NCBI GenBank assembly: GCA_025354645.1
Contig: JANXML010000192.1
Span: 1 to 56,050, forward strand
DNA length: 56,050 nt
Reading direction: 5' to 3'
From: Arcicella sp.
Lineage (GTDB): Bacteria > Bacteroidota > Bacteroidia > Cytophagales > Spirosomataceae
The notes under the pieces were generated by a model that was not told the origin of the DNA, did no database searches, and worked only from the letters and a program-made list of their open reading frames with translations. Every line of letters starts with the position of its first letter. Position 1 is the stretch's first letter. Positions 44,801-52,397 of the stretch are shown piece after piece. Made by a program: the position numbers and the translations under genes.

Positions 44801-44897
44801 TGGTTCTCGTGACAATAATCAATTGGTCTATGGAATTGATGCAGGTCAATATCCTCAACCACGTACTTTTATGGCAGGAATTCAATTAGGATTCTAA
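41814..44897 (+). CDS. SusC/RagA-family TonB-dependent outer membrane transporter
   Basis: 1027 residues. Signal ending TFAWAQ; carboxypeptidase-regulatory domain (VTGKVTGDDGTPLPGVNVRVKN); TonB box/plug SSLDEVVVIGYGTQKKASLTGAV and PLYVVDGYPVGSLNDFD...ESIDVLKDASSAAIYGSRAANGVI; 22-strand barrel to the terminal aromatic residue (GIQLGF). It takes up oligosaccharides or peptides together with SusD. It lacks the extra STN domain, so signalling by an anti-sigma factor is not expected. Followed at 70 bases by susD. Confidence 0.97.
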   Translation: MKKNLLILLSLMLSSTFAWAQKNVTGKVTGDDGTPLPGVNVRVKNSQVGVSTDVKGSYSIQTNAQDVLLFSSVGYLNQEIKVGNRSEINVSLLSGASSLDEVVVIGYGTQKKASLTGAVASVTSKELLALPVPSIESALQGRVSGIQVTNNGSPGVSPVVRVRGIGSINYAANPLYVVDGYPVGSLNDFDMRDVESIDVLKDASSAAIYGSRAANGVILITTKKGSKDNKIHVNVESYYAAQTAWKLLTPLNTTQYLQYGKALLTAAGQAFPDRWANLNAETYPGSGVSFANTNTNFQDYLFRTGGMSHSSVSVSGGNEKSRFYTSFGYFKQDGIYVGTNYERGNLRINSDHNIGKHFTIGQTLTIATASKLDEGVGGGRTALANVIKSLPYTPVYNPTEIGGYFGTTNADGSDPVNPIIPAVLIRSNGKNTRIMGTVFAEVKFTDFLKYKFTAGLDYNASRSISRMPIYSAGQSGSTINSLSDNRGEFVGRLFTNQISLDKSFGKSNINAILVAEQQFGDYENILASGNYNTNNFSVVTSNILNPAVAGGKDEQTLLSYLARVNYDFNGRYLISASIRRDGSSLFAPGKKWGTFPAVSVGWRISEEGFMKEIASISELKLRASYGLVGNISGLPNYAWQSVIGASTNTVFNGNLNAGQSTNQLGNAELGWELTKMSNIGIDLGIMKNKLTLSADYYIRETADNSLILQRSLASTLGYSNATIANFGGIKNTGLDIQLAYNHTEGDLKWKVTGNFGTVTNTITSLEAPIFAGTHAETGATVTKTEVGMPVQYLYGYLVDKIYQNQGEIDTDEANAKAKDKSFTYQGGNSSPGDIRYKDLNGDGKVDDADRTMIGNVIPNFTYGLNIDASYKNFDLTLFLQGVQGNDIYNNLKTQTQGMVRLFGATTEVLNAWTPQNTNTTIPRAVSQDPNGNATRPSDRWVEKGSYMRVKNLSIGYSIPKSVLTSFSNGAISKVRFYVSAQNLLTITKYSGYDPEIGSRDNNQLVYGIDAGQYPQPRTFMAGIQLGF

Positions 44898-44967
44898 AAT
44901 AATTTTAACGTATAATCCGTAACTCTTTCTTAAACGAATAATAATAAGAAAAGCAAAAAAAATAAAT

Positions 44968-46524
44968 ATGAAAAAAAGTTATATATTAATCGGACTAATA
45001 TCAATGGGGATTGTTTTCTCTTGCGATAAGGAATTGGAAAAAACCAATCCGAGCGTTTTTACAACGGATAGTTATTTTTCAAATACCTCAGAATTAGAAG
45101 CAGGAGTAAATGCGTGCTACTCTTTACTGACAGGAACAAATCTTTATGGTAGAGAATATTTCTTTTTGAATGACTTGCGGGGAGATGAAATGGCTTCTGG
45201 TGGTGGACAATTAGAGGCTGCCAGAGGACAAGTTTTATTCGGAACGTTGCTTCCCACAAATTCTGTAATGAATGCAGTTTGGACTGGTTGGTTTAGAATG
45301 ATTCACCGTGCAAACGTTGTAATTGATGCCCAAAATAACTTCAAAACGCTTAATGTGGCTGATGAAACTAAGAAAAAAAGAGTTGTTGCCGAGGCTAAAT
45401 TCTTACGGGGAATGGCGTATTATGAGTTAGCAACAATGTGGGGTGGTGTTCCAATTTACACAACGACTGCCACAAAGGCTTCTGACGCAAAGGCAAGAAA
45501 TACCCAAGACGAAGTAATTACTCAGGTAATTAAGGATTTGACGGAAGCACAAGTCGATTTGCCAGCCTCGTATTCTGGTGGAGATTTAGGAAGAGCCACA
45601 AAATATGCCGCTCAATTAGAATTAGCGAGAATGTTGATGTTCAAAGGAGATTATACAACGGCAAAAGCCGAATTAACGAAAATTACTACTTCGGGTCTAT
45701 TTGGACTGACAGATAATTTTTCTGATAATTTTCTTGAAGAAACTGAGTATAATAAAGAATCAATTTTTGAAGTTGGTTTTGATAATAAAATTGGCATGAA
45801 TTGGGATAATGGAGACGGTGACAATTTATCTTGGAGTGGTCCAAGAAAGTCATCTATTCGTCACCAAGAATATTCTGCTGTGGGTTGGAGAAACGTTATT
45901 CCATCTGATAAATTAATTGATGCTTTCGAACGTCCACAAAAAGGAGATGCTAAACGAGACCCTCGAATGGATTTTTCATTATACTTTAAAGGAGATGCAA
46001 TTAATGGAGGAAAAGGGAAATTAGAAATTGATTATCCAGTTCAAGGTAATACCTCAAAATTAGATAAAGTTGAACAGAAAATTAGTTGGAAAATTTATTC
46101 TGCTCTGTACAAAAACGCAGATGGTTATTACGAGTTGAACGGCATAAATATGCGTGTAATGCGTTATTCAGAGGTTTTAATCAATTTAGCAGAGTGTGAG
46201 AATGAGTTAGGTAATTCTGCAGTGGCGGTTGCTTCATTGAATCAGGTTCGTAGTCGTGGAGATATAAAAATGCCTAATTATCCAACAGCAAATTATCCAA
46301 CTTCAACGAAAGACCAAATCCTTTTGGCAATTCAGCACGAGAAAATGGTGGAATTACCAGCAGAACAAGTTCGAGCGAAAGACATTTTACGATGGAGAAA
46401 ACAAGGTAAATTAAAGACGGAGCCGCTCTCTTATTTTGTTGCTAATAAGTCTGAATTGTTGCCGATTCCTCAATTTGAAATTGATAATAATCCAAATATT
46501 AAAGGTAATAACCCTGGGTATTAA
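44968..46524 (+). CDS. SusD/RagB-family surface nutrient-binding lipoprotein
   Basis: 518 residues. Lipoprotein signal (LISMGIVFSC, Cys19). SusD N-terminal region LEKTNPSVFTTDSYFSNTSELEAGVNACYSLL, TPR-like helices (EAKFLRGMAYYELATMWGGVPI), and C-terminal MRYSEVLINLAECENELGN with NQVRSRG and EKMVELPAEQVRAKDILRW. Forms the lid of the SusC transporter. No glycosidase is next to the pair, so the ligand cannot be guessed. Confidence 0.96.
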   Translation: MKKSYILIGLISMGIVFSCDKELEKTNPSVFTTDSYFSNTSELEAGVNACYSLLTGTNLYGREYFFLNDLRGDEMASGGGQLEAARGQVLFGTLLPTNSVMNAVWTGWFRMIHRANVVIDAQNNFKTLNVADETKKKRVVAEAKFLRGMAYYELATMWGGVPIYTTTATKASDAKARNTQDEVITQVIKDLTEAQVDLPASYSGGDLGRATKYAAQLELARMLMFKGDYTTAKAELTKITTSGLFGLTDNFSDNFLEETEYNKESIFEVGFDNKIGMNWDNGDGDNLSWSGPRKSSIRHQEYSAVGWRNVIPSDKLIDAFERPQKGDAKRDPRMDFSLYFKGDAINGGKGKLEIDYPVQGNTSKLDKVEQKISWKIYSALYKNADGYYELNGINMRVMRYSEVLINLAECENELGNSAVAVASLNQVRSRGDIKMPNYPTANYPTSTKDQILLAIQHEKMVELPAEQVRAKDILRWRKQGKLKTEPLSYFVANKSELLPIPQFEIDNNPNIKGNNPGY

Positions 46525-46553
46525 TAGTTGAAAATTAGAGCAAAATTTTATCA

Positions 46554-46591
46554 AGACCTTACGGAAACTTTCTGTAAGGTCTTATTTTTAC
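46554..46591 (+). terminator. Strong terminator between susD and the CRTAC gene
   Basis: A 13-bp stem AGACCTTACGGAA / TTCTGTAAGGTCT with one G-T pair and a 3-base loop, followed by TATTTTTA. It ends only about 15 bases before the next ATG (46606), leaving no room for a separate promoter downstream. Confidence 0.88.
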
Positions 46592-46605
46592 AGAAAATAT
46601 CCATC

Positions 46606-49600
46606 ATGAAATATCTTATTCAATTTGTACTATTTTCATTAGGCTTAACCGCTTGCAATTCCAAAAAGACCTTTTTTGAGAAATTAAGTTCGTCTCATAC
46701 TAATATTACTTTCAACAATAAAATTAGTATTTCGGATTCATTAAACGTACTCAAATTCGAGTATATTTATAACGGTGCAGGAGTTGGTATAGGAGATGTG
46801 AATGGCGACGGATTGAGCGACGTTTTCTTTGCGGGAAATCAAGTGAGTTCTAAATTATATTTGAATAAGGGAAACATGAAATTTCAGGATATAACGCTTT
46901 CTGCCAACGTAGAGACACTATTGTGGTGTACGGGCGTGGCAGTGGTTGACGTAAATCAAGACGGGAAGTTGGATATTTTCGTATCAACTATCTCACCAAA
47001 AATAGAAAAATCTGCCCCAAAATTATTGTTTATTAATCAAGGAAATAATGCAGAAGGTATCCCAATTTTCAAAGAATTAGCCAAAGAAATTGGTCTGGCA
47101 GATGAATCTTACGGTACACAAGCAGCTTTTTTAGACTATGATTTAGACGGAGATTTAGACGTTTATTATCTAACAAATGCAATTGAATTTTATAATAGAA
47201 ATAATAATTTAGGGCAAAAACAGGATGGAACAGGACGTAGTGTGGATAAATTTTATCGGAATGAAGGAAATAATCTGGCAGGTTTACCTATATTTAAAGA
47301 CGTTTCAAAAGAGGCTGGAATTTTGGCAGAAGGCTGGGGATTGGGCATAATTGTGAATGATTTTAACCGTGATGGATACCCAGATGTGTATGTTGGGAAC
47401 GATTTTTTATCGAATGATTTACTCTACATTAACAATCAAAACGGCACTTTTACGAACAAAATAGATGAATATTTAAGACATCAATCCCACAATTCTATGG
47501 GTTTAGATATGGCAGATATTAACAATGACGGATTGAATGATTTAATTGTTGTTGATATGCTTCCTGATGATAACGTCCGACAAAAAACAATGTTTGGGAA
47601 TATTGAATACGATAAATTTCAGGAGAATTTAAGAAGAAAATATCAGCCTCAATATGTCAGAAATGTTTTGCAATTGAATAATGGCAATAATTCTTTTAGT
47701 GATATTGGATACATGGCGGGCATTGCGGCAACGGATTGGTCGTGGAGTCCATTGATGGCGGATTTTGATAATGATGGTTTGCGAGATATTCTCATCACGA
47801 ATGGTTACCGATTAGACGTGACGGATTTAGATTTTATTGTATATCGTGGCGATGATGAAGTTTTTGGCAACCCCAAAGATCGAGCAAAAAAAATGAAAGA
47901 AGCCTTCTCGAAATTGGAAGGAGTGAAAAAACCCAATTTTCTATACAAAAATAAAGGGAACTTAGGCTTTGAGAATGTCGCAGAACAATTTGGATTGGGC
48001 GAGAAGTCGTACACGAACGGCTCAGCCTACGCAGATTTAGATAATGATGGTGATTTGGACTTAGTGATGAACAACATTGACGATGAGGCTTTTGTGTATC
48101 GCAACACTATTAATGATAAAAAAGAAGGTAAAAGAAACCATTTTTTACGAATAAAATTAGAAGGAAACAAACCTAACTGGGAAGGTTTTGGGGCAAAAAT
48201 TAATCTGTACTATCAAGGAAAAACACAATTTTCTGAGCATGAAACTATTAGAGGTTTTAAATCTACGGTTGAAAATTTTATTCATTTTGGCTTAGGAGAA
48301 AATAGTGTAATTGATAGTATAAAAATTACATGGCAATCTGGTAATCAACAAGTTATCAAAAATATAGCAGTTGATAAATTATTAACTATTTCAGAAAACA
48401 ACTCCCTCCCTCCTCTCATTGAATTACTAAAAACGGGTAATTTCACTTTTAAAGAAGTCTCAAAAAAATACAATATTGATTTTGTTTCAGAAGAGAATGA
48501 ATATAATGATTTTTTGATTCAACATACCCTCCCACACAAGCATTCAGAGTTGGGGGCGGGCATTGCCGTGGGTGATGTAAATGGTGATGAATTGGAGGAT
48601 TTCTTTGTGGGAGGTTCAGCTCATAAAAAAGGAGCGTTTTTTTTACAAAATCAATCTAATACTTTTATCAAAAAGGAATTTATTGAAAAAAATGAAGAAG
48701 ATATGGGTGTTTTGTTAATTGATGTCGATAATGATAAAGATTTGGATTTATACTGCGTAAGTGGGAGTTCAGAATTCACGATAAATTATAGTCGTTATCA
48801 GGATAGAGTTTATAAAAATGATGGAAAAGGAAATTTTACACTTTCCGATAATATTTTACCCCAAATCAAATCAAGCGGGAGTTTGGTGAATGCTTGTGAT
48901 TTTGATAAAGATGGTGACCTTGATTTGTTCAGAGGTGGTCGGATTCGTTCAACAGAATATCCTGTCGCCCCTGAAAGTTATTTACTGGAAAACAATGCAA
49001 ATTCAAAAAAAACTAAAACTGCATTATTCAAAGATATTACTCCCGTAGAACTTAAGAATATTGGCATGGTAACGTCCGCTATTTGGACTGATTATGATAA
49101 CGATTCATGGATGGATTTAATGATTGTAGGTGAATTTATGCCCATTACTATTTTCAAGAATAACGAGGGGAAATCATTCACAATACTCGATATTCCAACA
49201 CTACAAAATACAAATGGTTGGTGGAATAGTTTGACAGGTGGAGACTTTGATAATGATGGAGATACTGATTATGTTTTAGGTAACTTAGGATTAAACTCAA
49301 AACTTAAAGCATCTGTAAATCAGCCAGTTATGGTTTGTGCAAAAGATTTCGATGATAACGGAACAGTGGATGCCTTACTGACCGCATACAACAGAAACAA
49401 AGAGTATTTAATTCATCCAAGAGGCATTCTGATTGATCAAATGATTGCCATGAGAAGGCGTTTTAAGAGCTTCAAAGAATACGGAGAAACTACTTTTTTA
49501 GAAACAATTCCTGAAGTTGACTTGAAAGGTTCTATCATGATTAAAAGTCAATTATTTGCCAGTTGTTATCTCGAAAATAAGAGAAATAATAAGTTTTTAA

Positions 49601-50013
49601 TTAGGACTTTACCAATAGAAGCACAAACTTCACCTATGTATGGTATCGTAATTAAGGATGTAAATCAAGATGGTAATTTGGACATTCTTTCTGTGGGAAA
49701 CGATTACAGCACGGAGGTGCTAACGGGTAGATATGATGCAGGAATTGGGAATTATTTATGGGGAGATGGCAAAGGAAATTTCATCAACGTGTCGGTTATG
49801 AAAAGTAATTTCTTTATAAAAGGAAATGCAAAAGCTCTTGCAGAAATTGCACTAAAAGATGGCTCGAGTATTTTATTGACAACACAAATTAACGATAAAT
49901 TATTGGCTTTCAAGCAAACTGATAAGGTTTTTGACAAAATTAATCCAAAGAGAAAAGTTGAATATTATCTTGGTTCAGGGTATTTGTCTCAGAATAGTAT
50001 AAGAAGAAAATAA
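46606..50013 (+). CDS. FG-GAP/VCBS repeat lipoprotein with ASPIC/UnbV domain (CRTAC type)
   Basis: 1135 residues from ATG 46606 (lipobox LGLTAC, Cys16); an upstream frame begins inside the terminator and is not used. Repeated calcium-binding beta-propeller blades of DxNxDGxxD type, for example GIGDVNGDGLSDVFFAG, DVNQDGKLDIFVS, DYDLDGDLDVY, in two blocks (about 40-500 and 640-1100). Between them an ASPIC/UnbV domain at about 510-600 (HFLRIKLEGNKPNWEGFGAKINLYY...IKITWQSGNQQ). Such proteins often accompany SusC/SusD in Bacteroidota; they are surface-exposed and probably bind Ca2+ and substrate. No enzymatic residues are known. Confidence 0.93.
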   Translation: MKYLIQFVLFSLGLTACNSKKTFFEKLSSSHTNITFNNKISISDSLNVLKFEYIYNGAGVGIGDVNGDGLSDVFFAGNQVSSKLYLNKGNMKFQDITLSANVETLLWCTGVAVVDVNQDGKLDIFVSTISPKIEKSAPKLLFINQGNNAEGIPIFKELAKEIGLADESYGTQAAFLDYDLDGDLDVYYLTNAIEFYNRNNNLGQKQDGTGRSVDKFYRNEGNNLAGLPIFKDVSKEAGILAEGWGLGIIVNDFNRDGYPDVYVGNDFLSNDLLYINNQNGTFTNKIDEYLRHQSHNSMGLDMADINNDGLNDLIVVDMLPDDNVRQKTMFGNIEYDKFQENLRRKYQPQYVRNVLQLNNGNNSFSDIGYMAGIAATDWSWSPLMADFDNDGLRDILITNGYRLDVTDLDFIVYRGDDEVFGNPKDRAKKMKEAFSKLEGVKKPNFLYKNKGNLGFENVAEQFGLGEKSYTNGSAYADLDNDGDLDLVMNNIDDEAFVYRNTINDKKEGKRNHFLRIKLEGNKPNWEGFGAKINLYYQGKTQFSEHETIRGFKSTVENFIHFGLGENSVIDSIKITWQSGNQQVIKNIAVDKLLTISENNSLPPLIELLKTGNFTFKEVSKKYNIDFVSEENEYNDFLIQHTLPHKHSELGAGIAVGDVNGDELEDFFVGGSAHKKGAFFLQNQSNTFIKKEFIEKNEEDMGVLLIDVDNDKDLDLYCVSGSSEFTINYSRYQDRVYKNDGKGNFTLSDNILPQIKSSGSLVNACDFDKDGDLDLFRGGRIRSTEYPVAPESYLLENNANSKKTKTALFKDITPVELKNIGMVTSAIWTDYDNDSWMDLMIVGEFMPITIFKNNEGKSFTILDIPTLQNTNGWWNSLTGGDFDNDGDTDYVLGNLGLNSKLKASVNQPVMVCAKDFDDNGTVDALLTAYNRNKEYLIHPRGILIDQMIAMRRRFKSFKEYGETTFLETIPEVDLKGSIMIKSQLFASCYLENKRNNKFLIRTLPIEAQTSPMYGIVIKDVNQDGNLDILSVGNDYSTEVLTGRYDAGIGNYLWGDGKGNFINVSVMKSNFFIKGNAKALAEIALKDGSSILLTTQINDKLLAFKQTDKVFDKINPKRKVEYYLGSGYLSQNSIRRK

Positions 50014-50221
50014 TTGATTGACATTTTTTTGATAGTAACGAATAGCTTTCTTTCGCCTTTTTATTAACGGATGGACTATCCATTCCTAACAAAAAATTAC
50101 CTATGAACTGAAAAAATACTTTGGCACGGCTTTTGACAAAGTAGTTTCAAGAGATTAGATTTCTTAGTTGCAACAAACTCAAAAATCGAAGCTCGTAAAT
50201 CAACATAATCCAACCAGTAAA

Positions 50222-51952
50222 ATGAAGAAGCCGCCAGTGATTCATCTTGCTAAGTTATTGTTTATATTCTTTCCGTTTATAACAATTGCTCAGTCTTATC
50301 CAGTGCCTGAAACCACCGAGTTTGCGGGTATTTCCATCAACATTTCTAAGGATGCAAAAGCCATCATTCAGAACGACATAAAAACCCTTTTGAGCAACAA
50401 AACCTACCTAAACGCTAAGTTAGACCGTGTTTCGCTGTACTTTCCAATCATAGAAACGATGTTGGCTGCCGAAGGAATTCCCGATGATTTTAAATATTTG
50501 TGCGTTCAAGAATCTGGACTTTTACCAGATGCCGTTTCAAAATCGAATGCCGTTGGTTTTTGGCAATTTAAGAAAGAAACAGCCCTTGATTTTGGATTAA
50601 GAATCGACGAACAAATTGACGAACGCAAAAACATTCATGCCTCAACAAGAGCCGCTTGTTTATACTTAAAACGTAATTTCCAAGTATTAAACAACTGGAT
50701 TTCTGCCTTAAATTCCTACCGCACAGGATTGAGTAATGTTTACAAATTTATTCCAAAAGAATGGTATGGTTCACAGGAAATTTCGGTGACTGCCAAGACG
50801 GATTTTTATGTACTTCGTGCCATTGCTCATAAGATAGTTTTCGAGAAGGAAGTCCCAAAATATAAACCTTCAAACATAACGTTTTTTGAATATACTTACA
50901 ATGCTGGAAAATCTATCTCTTTCATTTCCAAGGAGTTAAATGTTTCGGAAGATGATATTTGGAAGTATAATCGTTGGGTAAATATTCAGTCCGTTCCAGA
51001 AGACAAACCTTATACAATGGTGATTGCGTTATCTGAAAATGAAGTTGAACCTATGAAAGAAAAGGTTTTAACAATGAATGGGAAAGCTGATATTTTTCAA
51101 GAAGATATTGGTTTTCCTGTGCTTTCAAGAATAACGCCTAAAACCAAAAATAAAAACCTTCCAATTTTTTACGACATCAATAATAAGGCTGGAATTCAGG
51201 CACAACTTGGAGACGACGTGGAAGCAATCTGTGCAAGAGCCAATTTTGATGTAGAAGATTTCTTGAAATATAATGATTTATCGGACGGTTTAGACACAAA
51301 AATTATCTCAAATGATGTATATTATTTAGAGAAAAAGGGCAAAAAAGCACCCGTTCCGTTTCATACCGTTACAAACGCAACCGAACAAAGTTTATGGAAA
51401 ATTTCTCAAATGTATGGAATATGTTTAGCTAAATTACTGAAATACAACCGTTTAGATGCACCTCAAAGATTAGTGGATGGCAGAGTTTTGTGGTTACAAA
51501 AAGTACGACCTTCTAATAGCCCTGTTGAAGTAATTACGATTCCCAAAACCGTTATAAAAAGACCAATGGAAGTTGTTGCACAAACAACTAAAAATATTTC
51601 TCAACAAAATGAAGGTGTTAAAGTGGTGGATTTGACTTTATCGGAAGAACCAAAAGAAGTAGTTACCACAATGAAAATTAAAGAGGAAATTACAACTCAA
51701 TCTACTGAAAATGAGGAGTTTAAACCAAATTTACCAGTACAAATTCATCAAGTGAATAACTTTACACACACCGTGAAAAACGGTGAAAATTACTACAGCA
51801 TTGCTCGCCGATACAACGTTTCTGTAAATGACGTTTGGTCTTGGAACAAAATGAATAAAGATGTTAAATTAGGGATTGGTAAGAAATTATTAATAAAATT
51901 TGGACATTATTACGAATCTTCTTTTGGGGCTTTGGCTCAAGGAAATAAATAA
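50222..51952 (+). CDS. MltD-like lytic transglycosylase with LysM domain
   Basis: 576 residues from ATG 50222 (signal LAKLLFIFFPFITIAQ); the frame upstream has no coding look. SLT domain at about 90-170: DDFKYLCVQESGLLPDAVSKSNAVGFWQFKKETALDFGLRID with catalytic Glu in QESG. Two degenerate LysM-like segments at about 325-370 and 380-428, and a good LysM at about 513-563 (HTVKNGENYYSIARRYNVSVNDVWSWNKM). Cleaves peptidoglycan glycan chains in the periplasm. Paralogous along its N-terminal 430 residues to the convergent gene at 52398. Confidence 0.93.
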   Translation: MKKPPVIHLAKLLFIFFPFITIAQSYPVPETTEFAGISINISKDAKAIIQNDIKTLLSNKTYLNAKLDRVSLYFPIIETMLAAEGIPDDFKYLCVQESGLLPDAVSKSNAVGFWQFKKETALDFGLRIDEQIDERKNIHASTRAACLYLKRNFQVLNNWISALNSYRTGLSNVYKFIPKEWYGSQEISVTAKTDFYVLRAIAHKIVFEKEVPKYKPSNITFFEYTYNAGKSISFISKELNVSEDDIWKYNRWVNIQSVPEDKPYTMVIALSENEVEPMKEKVLTMNGKADIFQEDIGFPVLSRITPKTKNKNLPIFYDINNKAGIQAQLGDDVEAICARANFDVEDFLKYNDLSDGLDTKIISNDVYYLEKKGKKAPVPFHTVTNATEQSLWKISQMYGICLAKLLKYNRLDAPQRLVDGRVLWLQKVRPSNSPVEVITIPKTVIKRPMEVVAQTTKNISQQNEGVKVVDLTLSEEPKEVVTTMKIKEEITTQSTENEEFKPNLPVQIHQVNNFTHTVKNGENYYSIARRYNVSVNDVWSWNKMNKDVKLGIGKKLLIKFGHYYESSFGALAQGNK

Positions 51953-51963
51953 ATTGCTAAATT

Positions 51964-52002
51964 TTTATGGAAGCCTTTGGTTTGACCGAAGGCTTCCATA
52001 AA
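51964..52002. terminator. Long hairpin after the lytic transglycosylase gene
   Basis: 17-bp stem, TTTATGGAAGCCTTTGG paired with CCGAAGGCTTCCATAAA (one G-T), loop of 5. Begins 11 bases after the stop. There is no clear T-tract outside the stem on either strand, so termination may be weak. Confidence 0.6.
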
Positions 52003-52099
52003 TGTTTAAAATATACTTTATACTCTTTTCAACCGAAGTAAGTAAGGAGTTTTTTTTGCGGCATTCGTGAATTTTCTCAAGTCTATCAAGAACATTTAA

Positions 52100-52348
52100 T
52101 TCCAAAATTTTTTTAAAAGTAGTTTTCACAAAACGTTTGTTAAAAGTGTACAATCGTTTTATACTTCCTTGTACTATACTGATCAAACATTTTCAGAACC
52201 ACTTTTCTTGAATCAACTTTACGAAGGAGTAAATTATACGTCGAATGGTTTCTTGGGTTTAGCACAAATAATATATCACGATGCAGGTAAAAACACTAAA
52301 ATAAAAGACTATACAAAAGCCTTATATTTTGCTGTCGAAAAACGTTAA
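52100..52348 (+). pseudogene. Possible gene remnant with coding character
   Basis: Open frame with no ATG start after a stop at 52097, ending at TAA 52346-52348. The second half (LFLNQLYEGVNYTSN followed by GFLGLAQIIYHDAGKN) has protein-like composition, unlike typical intergenic frames here. It may be the 3' end of a lost gene. I do not recognise its family. Confidence 0.35.
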
Positions 52349-52397
52349 CAAAAAGAGAAGACAATAATTATTTAGGTGAATATATTATACTTTTCCC

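Noticed and set aside
41814-46524. Full polysaccharide utilisation locus
   Set aside because: No glycosidase, sensor or sigma factor adjoins the susCD pair, so substrate class cannot be claimed.
51965-52186. 73-residue minus-strand protein
   Set aside because: Overlaps the terminator-like hairpin and lies antisense to a better coding-like remnant.
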